From Eurosta solidaginis (taxonomy: Eukaryota; Arthropoda; Insecta; Diptera; Tephritidae), in contig NC_090320.1 in NCBI RefSeq assembly GCF_040869045.1, positions 254,820,978 through 254,884,977 of the forward strand: a DNA stretch of 64,000 bases, written 5' to 3'. Every line of letters starts with the position of its first letter. Position 1 is the first letter of the stretch. The translations under genes were made by a program, and so were the position numbers. Positions 55,270 to 64,000 of the stretch are shown here, piece by piece. The notes beneath the pieces were generated by a model. It saw nothing but the letters and a program-made list of their open reading frames with translations, made no database searches and was not told the origin of the DNA.

Positions 55270-55611
55270 TAAAACTTTTATATTGAAAACTAAGGGAGAA
55301 ATGGCCAAAAATCTTTCTATCTGAACGATCGGTTGTATGTGATAGGTATATACTATATACATATAACTCCGATCAAAGTGATTTTTTCAAAAAATTTTCT
55401 ATGATATATTAAAATATATATCACCGAGTTTCACGTTCAAACAGACAGACAGACGGACGGACGGACAGACGGACATGGCTATATCAACCCAGTTCGTCGC
55501 TCTGATCAATTTGGTATACCTAATGGCGAGTCTATCTTCTATATTTCTCAACGTTACAAACATCGGACCAAAGTTAATATACCATTTCATGTTCATGAAA
55601 GGTATAAAAAT
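55270..55611 (+). mobile_element. Family B element, partial copy B3a
   Basis: Begins in the interior with GGGAGAAATGGCCAAAAATC and CGATCGGTTGTATGTGATAG. It has the uninterrupted TCTATGATATATTAAAATAT then ATATCACCGAGTTTCACG (the empty site for solo LTR 3), ACAGACAGACAGACGGACGG (55441) and the terminal TTCATGAAAGGTATA at about 55593-55608. The ACAAGTAAGG/hairpin end is missing. Confidence 0.7.
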
Positions 55612-56330
55612 AGGTAGGTACTTTGTGTGAGGATGCAAAATTTCTGGTTTTTGTGGTTTACATATAAAAACTATGACTAAGGATCACGTATTGCAACCAT
55701 ATATATGACGTAGGCGTAAATATTTGATGATTATATGGGGTATATAATATATATACCACCGATCTCTACGATTTTTTCAGACAACAATATATGCTATATA
55801 CGTAAGCATTCGTTGAAATTTGAAGCTTCTAGCTCTTAAAATAGGGCGGTAATTACGAAAAGTTTCTTATCTGGACAGTCGGTTGTGGGAATATATGCAA
55901 TACATTTGACCGATCTCATCCATTTTTCAGACAAAAATTGGTGCAATATACGGAAGCATGTGGTAATAGTTGAAGCTTCAATCTTATAAATTGAGGAAGA
56001 TACGACAAAAATCCTCTTTTTCTGAAAAATCGGTTTTTTCGAGTATATATGCTTTAGCGCTCTGATCCGGCCGGTTCCGGCAAATGTCCAATCGGACACC
56101 TAAATACACCAGCTTACCAAATTTTATCAAGATATCTCAAAAATTGAGGGACTAGTTTGCATACAAACAGACAGACGGACCGACGGACATGGCTAAATTA
56201 ACTCAGCTCTTCATCTTGATTATTTCGGTATACTTAATGCTGGGAATATCTATTTTCCTTTAAGGACTTACAATTTTGGGATGCGTGACGAAATTAAGAT
56301 AGCATATCATTTTCATGAAAATTACAAAAA
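55612..56330 (+). mobile_element. Family B element, partial copy B3b
   Basis: Directly follows B3a and begins at the internal AGGTAGGTACTTTGTGTGAG boundary also seen in B1 at 28639. It contains one 152-bp-type unit (GATCTCTACGATTTTTTCAG, GAAGCTTCTAGCTC), ACAGACAGACGGACCGACGG (56166) and a diverged end (ATCATTTTCATGAAAATTAC). The minus frame 55836-56099 is repeat-derived. Confidence 0.7.
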
Positions 56331-56335
56331 AATAA

Positions 56336-56530
56336 ATAGATACCGATAAAATATCGATCACACTTCGATAGCAAATCAATATGTCGTCTATAACTTGTCA
56401 ATAACACAGCGATAACTACCCGATAACCCGTCGTTAATAACTGGGTAGCACTCCTATAAACCCTCGATAACAAACTCATAAATTTTCGATTACTAATCGT
56501 TAATGTTTTGATAACACAACATTCGGTTTG
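56336..56530. repeat. CGATAA/TTATCG-motif array, block 5
   Basis: GATACCGATAAAATATCGAT, CACTTCGATAGC, CAGCGATAACTACCCGATAA, CCTCGATAACAAAC, ACTAATCG. Continuation of block 4 in the same orientation (CGATAA). Confidence 0.55.
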
Positions 56531-56825
56531 GTTTCGAATGCGGTGTTGTCCCTTCTTGTATTTTTTTCTTTTCTCCTTTCAAATTCTTCTGCTATCCGTT
56601 ATGAATGCAAAGTGAAAATTCAATTAACCAGTAAGTAAACAAGGCAAATCCCCAACGGCATGATTTGACATTATTTGGTAAACTTGCAATTCCTTTTTTG
56701 TTTGCCAGCTGGCTTCCCATCAATAAATAAACCTGCAGCGTGAAAAAAATTCTTGGCAGGCTTTTCTTCTGAAGCAATCCAGGCCAAGTTTCTCTTTCGG
56801 TATGCGTCCAACTCCTATTAATTTT

Positions 56826-57013
56826 TGTTAAAAATTGGCGGGACGGCACAGGAATTTCCACCAAAAAGGATTTTCTTGGCAGAAATAGGTTCGGAGTGTT
56901 TGTCAAATCACTTCCGAGGGGCGAATTGAAACAAGTTTTTTAATTTTTCGATGTTGCTTTACCCGGAGTTTTTACCGTAGGTGGAGTGCGCTACCACCAC
57001 ACTTCGGCGGCAG
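56826..57013 (-). mobile_element. tRNA-derived SINE, decayed copy S7
   Basis: Minus strand: AAATTGGCGGGACGG, the CTTCCGAGGGGCGA body word, GATGTTGCTTTACCCGGAG (junction after the B-box) and GTGCGCTACCACCACAC (A-box region). Several deletions. Confidence 0.65.
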
Positions 57014-57250
57014 TCTGTGAACCAATAAATAAATGAGCACAAACTTGTATCGTATATTTTGACCATGCACTTTTTTATCGACCTTGAGTCAGAATGTGAC
57101 AAAATGGTAAAGATAAATTGATTACCGGGTATAACATAACATAAGCTAATTTTGATGACAGTCATTTTCGTTTGCATTCTACATTCCTCCTATGCTCTGT
57201 AACAATATTCTATAAAAGTGTGCAATTATTGACATATGCTGGTGACATTT
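57014..57250. other. No recognised gene
   Basis: About 240 bp, nothing assignable. Confidence 0.4.
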
Positions 57251-57645
57251 ATATCATTGGCCTTAGCACCCGCGCTGTAATTCCTGTTTACCCCAAACTG
57301 GAAAAAATCGGTAAAGATGGGTTTGATGATGAATGAGGACAAAACGAATTACAAGCTGTCATCGACCAAAGATAGTGCATGGAAAATAACAACATCAGAC
57401 CAAGCGGCTCTGGGAGTATTCGAATCAAAAGTTTTCGAAATATTTATGGACCTCTACGCGTTGGCGATGGCGATTACCGAAAAAGATTTAATGATGAGCT
57501 GTACGAAGGATCACGTGGCAAATGATTTAAGCTCCCTTGATACGACCAACAGGCGCCAGTTGGCAGAGCAAAAAAGCGACTGGCGCGCCTTGTTGGACAC
57601 TCGTAACCATTTAAGCGGTTATGTGCCAATTAAATAAAGTAAGTA
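57251..57645 (+). pseudogene. RTE-clade LINE, C-terminal remnant
   Basis: Plus frame 57317-57637: MGLMMNEDKTNYKLSSTKDS (the 'MGLxVNENKTKYML' RTE block), then SDQAALGVFESKV (RTE 'AALGVFERKIL'), then after frame disturbance RRQLAEQKSDWRALLDTR. It ends at GTGCCAATTAAATAAAGTAAG, the RTE 3' terminus. The segment between (the 'LYGAETW' region) is deleted. Same family as 38480-39420 and 12755-13095. Confidence 0.8.
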
Positions 57646-60135
57646 ATATTATTTGATGTGCTGAAAAATATTTTCTATTATAGCTCATATATCTATGAAT
57701 CTTTATTTCCAAGAAAAGAGCAGTAGAGTATACAACTTTGCGAGCGCTCGCATGCGCAGGAGTTAATATTTATGCTCCCATTCTTTATCACCCCAAACAG
57801 CATACCAATACGACACTCCAAGTGTTTGTGAGCACATTTTCTAGTCCTCCATACATATACCAATGTTACAAAACTACGCATGATATATATGATATGAAAT
57901 AGTACATACATATATCACTTATAAAGCATATCACTCATATAGACTACGCTTACGTTTACACTTGCCTCTTACGCTCACATTAAGGATTACCCATACCGTG
58001 AGAAAAGATGTTAACACATCCAAAATAAGGCCAGCCCTGATGTATATCAACAATATACATACTTACTTTTATAATCAACTAAATGGGGCAATTGGCGATT
58101 ATTATTATTGTTATTGCAGCCATACGAAATTCATATGATTGCTGCCAGAAAGCATATTTAACGTGGCGCATCAGAATTCATTACTCTCACAGTGCGACAT
58201 ACTACATAGTAATAACAAATAGTGCTATGTATGTTTGTAGATACATATATAAAGGGAAATGAATACAAAGTCTGCTGATATTTGATATTTGCTGTAGCTT
58301 TCGATCGATTCAATCGTCTACCAGCTGTTCAATGTATAATATCCATTATTTGTAAATGCACATATCCTACAAAAGTTACGGGAAAAAAAAAGAAGAGCAA
58401 AAACCCATACTAAAGCGTAAAAGGGTCCATAATACCAGCGGAGCCAAATCGAATGAGAGGCGTGCCTATAAAATGGAACCCACAAAATTAAAATCAACTA
58501 AATTCTATTTTTACGCTTTTTTTTTTTTTTTGCAAAATAAGCCATTTCTGTGTCACGAAAGCAAATGATATGTTGAGTATAGAGTGATGAAAATGTATGT
58601 TGAGAGTGCTATAGCGTACCCAAAGTTGATTTTTATGCTGACGCTAGCACATTGGTGCTCTGTTTCAACACTAATTTTTACTCATACATAGCCTAACAGT
58701 ATGTAAATACAAATTATTTCAGTAAGTATATATGCACATATGAGCATATAGATTTAACATACATACAAACATGAAATATATGTGTGCAAACACGTTGCAG
58801 CACACACATACTAACATAAATATGTGCGCCATGGCGTATGCGCAACCATTACTGGCTTGCAATTTGAGGCTCAGATTGCGTTGATTGTGGCTGCAAGTTG
58901 TGCTAGCAACATACACGTATGCCATTTGTTAGTTCACAGGCATATTTAGATACATACATATCTACATTTAAAAAAACTCATTTCTTTTTTTCAGTTTTAT
59001 TTTTATTGCAATTTTTTTTTATTATTTCATTTGATATGATGCCTTTGATATTTGATTTGTAAATGGTTCGTTTATGTCTCAATGATTTTAAATAGCTCGC
59101 ATATCGAACAATAGTCATACTGTGTCAGCCAGTGAAAAAAATGTTAAGACAAATATGTGCACTCGTAATTTTAAATGACAGTTAACAGTTAAAGATTATT
59201 ATCAATGAAGCGAAGCAAAGGAGCTATTGGTAGTGCTACCTAAGTATGTAGCTTGTTATTAGAAAATTTTTACTTGTTAAGTAAATGTGCTAACTTTACT
59301 TGTCAGGTCATACACTCGTTAGTAAATTTTAATGTTCTGTGTCTAACTTCCAAAGTCCATGGCACCAGAAAGTTAAAAATGTGACTACTTTGGTGACCGC
59401 AAGGTTAACGTGGGTATTGAAGGTTAGCTTTAAATCCATGATAAATAGGTAAAATAAATTGATTTCTGGTATCAAAATATTCTCTTTAACAGGAATTGAT
59501 CTTGTTTGCATGCGTCCACACTAAAATTCTTCGTTAATAGTAGTACTCTAATTTATGTATATTTGTGCAAATTTGGGTAAGTATGTATACGAAGGATAAC
59601 TATAGTAAGTAAATAAAGCAGCGAAAAGAAAAATATAAGAGACAATTTTTTTTTTTCTCAAATTTCGTTAGTTCTATTTATTTTCAATGTAAAACATAAA
59701 TCGATGAGGCTGCAAACCTGAATGTTCAAAAAAATTAAGTGAACTCAAAATATGAATTTTTCGTAAAATATTCTCGAATTTTCAAATTTTTTTGAAAATA
59801 TTTGAAACTAATTTACACATATGATTACAATTACAAAGTTTATAATGATTCTTTCGCAAAATATCGAAAATAAAATAATAAGAATTTTTTCTGGCTTTTT
59901 TAACTCTCCAATTAGCGGTGAATAAATTCAACAAATCTTACCGTTGTCGTCTGGCCAGACGAAATTTGACACTTTGAACTTTCCCTACAAATATTTGAAT
60001 TTTTATTTAAATTTTGAAGATAACTCGTCGCACACTGGTATTACACAGAAATAGTTTTAAATTTTTATTGTTAAATTTTGAAACGAATACGAACTATAAG
60101 ATCTTATATGCTTAAAAATATGTTCGTTTAGCCAG
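57646..60135. other. No recognised gene over ~2.5 kb
   Basis: Longest element-poor stretch of the window: AT-rich, with many CATATGTATG-type spacers, a T-run at 58518-58531 and another at 59646-59656. Frames 57693-57911, 58356-58568, 58719-58925 and 59329-59511 lack likeness. It may be host intergenic or intronic DNA. Confidence 0.5.
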
Positions 60136-60363
60136 ACAACCCCCTAATCCAGGGTGTTATGCGGACCATGCCTATTGGACGATTTGCAGCCAGGGGATAA
60201 ATTCGGCTGTATTCGAACGGAGCCTTCCCGATACCGGGCCACCTCGGGAAGTATTAATGGCCTTACCACAGCAAGGGGCGCTGCTGTGGCAGACGGCTCT
60301 TTCCCCTTATATAATACTGGAGCGCTGAGCCCGCCTTGTCGTGCAGGTGGTCGTACCACCAAG

Positions 60364-61910
60364 ATGACCGACTCATTAACTGACAGTAATAAGGGCGATG
60401 TAAAGAGGAGGGCTGAGTCGCAATCCAAGGACGACAAATACGTGCTTATTCAATGAACTCCGTGTTGGAGAAGCACACAACTGAAAACGGAGTAGAAGAG
60501 TGGAGAAGGGTACGGAGCAGAGGAAGTAAAAGAGCTCTCTCGCAGTACCGTGCAGCACTAAGAATTGTTCAACGTTGTGTTCAACGAAGTGGAGATCGAG
60601 CGCTTGGACCCATGAAGCGGTAGAAGTAGGTCGAAGGCAGTTCAAAAGGTTTGCTGCGAGAAACCCTCGGTTCTGCAACCGGTACGAGGAGGAAGAAGCG
60701 TCGAATGGCAGAACGAAGAAGCAACGTTCGGCGGAAGGCAACAAGCCTGCTTTCAATAGGCAGAAAGGACCCAGTCCTAGAGCCGCGAGGCAGGGCAGTT
60801 GCATAGACAAGACAAGTAGGCCCAAAGCTGTAAGACAGATGGGCTCCAATAGCGAGGTAGCAACTACCTCGAAAGCTGCGAGTCAGAGGGAAGTTCCAAT
60901 TAAGAAAGTAGGAGATAAGCTAAAGGTAGATAACGCTAAAACTCCGGCTTTCTCGGAGGCGCTAAAGGGAGTTAACGCTAAGACTCCGGCTTTCTCGGAG
61001 TTGCCAAAGGGGACAACACTAAGACTCCTGCTTTTCCCGCGAAGATGAGTGATGTGGCAAAGCAGTCACTGACTGTGGCGCTGGTTGATCGTAGCAGTCC
61101 TTTCGGACAAATGACTACTGAAAGGTGGAGATCTGTGGAAAGGGAGCTTATTAGCTTAATGCTTAAGATGATGCGGGAACAACCAAGTAAGCCCCTTCCA
61201 ACCTTTGATTCAGGGGGATGGCATAACGGTGTGAAGATGATAGCGTACGACAACGTCGCGAGCTTGCAGTGGCTCGAGGAAGTGGTTCCAAATCTCCAAA
61301 GGCAAGGCACGAACGTGCGGTTGGAGGTGGTGGATAAAGCGCAAATCCCCACGGTACCAAAAGTTAAGGTATGGATACCATGCGTGATGAAGACGGAGGA
61401 TACACTGCAACTTCTGCAGAATCAGAACCCGAACATACTGACACAGGATTGGAAGGTACTTACTGTATCTAGGCCTACCGAGGATGGTCAGTTCTACATC
61501 TTCCAAATAAACAAGCAGGCGGAGGATATTTTATACACGCAGCTTGGTAAAATGTCCTTTGGCACTGGGAAAATTTACATGCGACTCAGGAAAAGAATTC
61601 TCGAGGATAAAAACCCTAACACGCTAGAGGTGGGCGAAGTCGAAAAGGACCTCAAAAGCCTAAGGGAAAAAGACAGTTGGAGGTCCGCGACGTCACCACG
61701 AACGTGCTGGAAGAGGACCAACCGCTAAATGTTGCTGTGACTCGCACAGAGGAATACCCTGAAAAGCAGTCACGAGAGGCTGAAGGGGGCCCCGAATACT
61801 CTAAACCAAAATGGCAAGGGGAGGACGACGACGTCAAGACGAAGGTGCTGGAGGGGGAAAAACAGCCCAATGGTGCTGTGAGTCCTACAGGTAAACCTCC
61901 AACACAGTAA
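60364..61910 (+). pseudogene. LINE ORF1 (DUF4780-like nucleic-acid-binding protein)
   Basis: Starts ATG 60364 (MTDSLTDSNKGDVKRRAES). It is shifted at ~60450 to MNSVLEKHTTENGVEEWRRV and at ~60600 to the frame 60575-61048, which has three NAKTPAF-type 14-residue repeats (60931-61040). It is shifted again to 61045-61728, whose core (FDSGGWHNGVKMIAYDN, LEVVDKAQIPTVPKV, KVLTVSRPTEDGQFYIFQIN) resembles the DUF4780 domain found in ORF1 of LOA-type LINEs. A last shift leads to the acidic C-terminus ending at 61910. No zinc knuckle is seen. Role: RNA-binding particle protein (family knowledge). Four frameshifts. Confidence 0.7.
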
Positions 61911-64000
61911 AGTGGCGTCGAGCGAACCCTCCTAACCCTTGAGGAGGGTTCGTTTGACGTGGCGCTGATCCAGGAGACGTGGCTCTCATCGGGAGGAAAG
62001 GTTTCTGGACTTAGCGCGCGCGGGTTTGGCGTTTACTACGCGCAAACGGAAGGACGGGCGCGAGCTGTAGTAATGGTAAGGAAACAGCTCCATTCATATA
62101 TGCTGCCTAATTACATCACTGAGGATCTCGTAGCGGTGGCCGTTGAGCAAAAGAATAAGCAGGCATTTATCCTGGCGTCCTGCCACATGGCCCATGTTGC
62201 GGAGGTCCCACCGATGGAGAGCAAAAGCCTAGTACAGGAGGAAGGTCGCAAAGGGCGGTTGGTCATAGGCGCAGATGCAAATGCGCACCACAATGCGTGG
62301 AGAAGGGCAGATACGAGCGAGAGAGGCGAACCTCTGTTTTGTTACATCCAGCAAACCAATTTGCAGACAGCCAACAGGGGAAATGTCCCTACATACATTG
62401 GTCCAACATCCAGCAATGTTCTGGATATTACATTGAGCTCCGAGCGTGATATATCAAGGTATGATTGGATGGTTCTTGAGAGACCATCCTTCTTCGACCA
62501 TGCGTATATCAGCTTCAACATCCCCTAAAGAGGGTAGAGAAGGTAGGAACCTTTAGAAGCCCTAGGTCAACGAACTGGACTAAATTCCAGAAACATGTAG
62601 AAACAAAACTGGGACAACCAAAGAGGTTGCTAATGTAGAAGAACTGGAGGAGTCGAATGAATTCCTAACAAGGACGCTTATGACTGCGTATAACAAAGCT
62701 TGCCCTCTAAGAAGATTCAGAGGAAAAGCAAAGCCGCCATGGTGGAGCAATGAGCTGAGTCTTCTAAGAAAACAGGTAAAAAAAATGTTTAAGCTCACAA
62801 AGACCGCGGAAAGAGAAGCGTGTCGGGACGAGTACAGGGATCTACTGAGGATCTACAAGCGTGAAATTAACAGGGCGAAGAGAAATTCATGGAAAATTTC
62901 TGTACGGACATAGAGGGCTCCAGCGAAACAGCACGGTTGAAAAAAAGTCCTAGAAAAGGGAATCATAGCCCAGGGACTAATAAAGAAAGAGAACGGGGAA
63001 TGGTCACGTAATAGTGAGGAATCCCTTGAGGTGCTTCTCGATACACATTTCCCATCGGGAGACGGTTTAGAGGAGCCAGCAGACATCACTCACGCTTCGA
63101 TCACGGAGCTAGTAGTGCCGGGCTTGGTGACCGATACCGAGATCGAGTGGGCAGTGAAAACGTTTTCTAAGTTTAAATCGCCGGGCCCAGATTGTATATT
63201 CCCGGCCATGCTAAAAGTCTCAAGTAGGGCGGTCGTGGAATGGCTTAAAATAATACTCGATGGGTGAACTCTTGGAGAACTGCTAGTGTAGCTTTTCTAC
63301 CAAAGGCGTGGAAGATCGGTCACATGTATTCAAAACCTTTGAGAGGCTGATAGACGTGTACATAAAGTCCAACGTGGATGAAAAGCTGCTCTCAACAACA
63401 CAGCATGCGTACACCAAAGGCAAGTCGGTATACACCGCATTGCATAGGGTGGTAATAAGCATAGAGAAATCCCTGCAATATAAGGAGTATGCTCTAGGAG
63501 TCTTCTTGGACATTGCCGGGGCTTTCAATAATGTTGCAAAATGGGCGATTATGGATGGTCTTAACTACATTAAAGTACACCCTGCCTTAAACAGATGGAT
63601 CGGCTGCATGTTAAATTGCAGAAAGGTTACATCACAATGGGGATTGTACGAGGCCACGAAATGTGGACAGGGGTACGCCGCAGGGAGGGGTGCTATCACC
63701 TCTGCTGTGGACGCTAGTCATCAACCAACTGCTCAGGCAATTCGATGAGGGACCCGTAAAACTTACGGCTTACGCAGATGACGTTGCAATTGTCATAAGT
63801 GGAAAGTGCCTTCCAACGATTAGTTCTTTGATGGATCGGGCGCTTCGCGATATTCATACCTGGGCATCTAATGTCGGGTTGAAAGTCAATCTGGAGAAGA
63901 CGGATATGGTCTTGTTTACAAAGAAGTACAAGGTCCCAAATTGGACCAGGCCTAAGTTAGGAGGGGTGACCTTACAAGAGAAACCTTGCACAAAATATTT
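61882..64000 (+). pseudogene. LINE ORF2: endonuclease and reverse transcriptase (3' end outside)
   Basis: The start region VNLQHSKVASSE (61891-61925) overlaps the end of ORF1 in another frame. After a one-base shift the endonuclease continues to 62528: LIQETW, GADANAHHNAW, and FFDHAYISF in place of SDH (Ser to Phe). Then FRGKAKPPWWSNELS (62695), KFKSPGPDCIFPAML (63175), a deletion at about 63300-63330 removing most of the 'KDFRPISLSS' region, KTFERLIDVYI, FLDIAGAFNNV (63505), and from 63669 an open frame with GTPQGGVLSPLLWTL, TAYADD (63771-63782) and VNLEKTDMVLFTKKYKVP to the window end. Order and motifs match the LOA/I group. Confidence 0.85.

Larger units (their letters stand above)
60136..64000 (+). 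mobile_element. LOA-type LINE, copy L3 (continues past window)
   Basis: The GC content rises sharply at about 60136. Order on the plus strand: GC-rich 5' leader with a TTTCCCCTTATATAATACTG element, ORF1 (60364-61910), ORF2 (from about 61882) with endonuclease, then reverse transcriptase up to the window end. Both ORFs are broken by several frameshifts and one deletion. The 3' end is outside the window. Confidence 0.85.

Noticed and set aside
60144..61506. Minus-strand frames opposite the L3 ORF1
   Set aside because: Antisense shadows in GC-rich LINE DNA; the plus strand carries the DUF4780-like protein and the ORF2 that follows.
1..64000. A new multi-gene defence or metabolic system
   Set aside because: No cluster of intact genes exists; every recognisable coding piece is from a known transposon class and nearly all are broken. 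The unexplained material is non-coding (families B, C and TTATCG arrays).

Overview
The window is eukaryotic, AT-rich and almost entirely made of transposable elements. The element mix (LOA/I-type and jockey-type LINEs, RTE, Penelope, Helitrons, Tc1, tRNA-derived SINEs) and the very common CATACATATGTATGTAT-type spacers suggest a higher fly, most likely a tephritid fruit fly. That assignment is inference from repeat character, not from any host gene. I recognised no host protein-coding gene, tRNA gene, rRNA or CRISPR array. Most long reading frames are transposon remnants or chance frames in simple repeats.

Layout. 1-1555: Helitron-type non-autonomous elements. 2.7-4.6 kb: a possible P-type transposase scrap, an RTE LINE 3' end, and a Penelope-like 3' end with a hammerhead-like motif. 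4.8-5.2 kb: a 157-bp-arm foldback element. 6.7-8.9 kb: a degenerate ~250-300 bp tandem array and TTATCG-rich arrays with a SINE inserted. 10.1-12.1 kb: two adjoining Helitron-type elements. 12.7-13.1 kb: RTE remnant. 13.97-17.63 kb: a SINE split by a 3.4-kb non-coding element (family C) that carries about 15 copies of a 130-bp minisatellite. 20.2-23.2 kb: Tc1 ends, a SINE with a clean target-site duplication, a decayed LINE and a Tc1 transposase remnant. 23.16-28.45 kb: the 3' half of an autonomous Helitron (Pif1-like helicase) interrupted by a nearly intact LOA-type LINE with a 13-bp target-site duplication. 28.45-30.19 kb: family B element with 152-bp repeats. 31.87-32.48 kb: a 5'-truncated LINE with a 13-bp duplication. 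36.4-45.9 kb: three solo LTRs, a Helitron, RTE and jockey-type LINE remnants, a SINE and another family B copy. 46.2-48.4 kb: a decayed RNase H-bearing LINE interrupted by a SINE-like element. 48.5-49 kb: a short family C copy. 53-57.6 kb: a truncated LOA copy, SINEs, family B copies in a TTATCG array, and RTE. 60.1-64 kb: a third LINE (LOA-type) with ORF1 and ORF2, running off the window.

The elements do not cooperate as a system; they record layered insertions. The order can be read from target-site duplications and interrupted copies: LOA into Helitron, element C into a SINE, a solo LTR into element B, a SINE into a Tc1 end, and element B into a TTATCG array. The least explained items are the two large non-coding families B and C. 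They share an ACAAGTAAGG terminus and a terminal hairpin, and family C shares a homologous ~130-bp minisatellite unit with the Helitrons.
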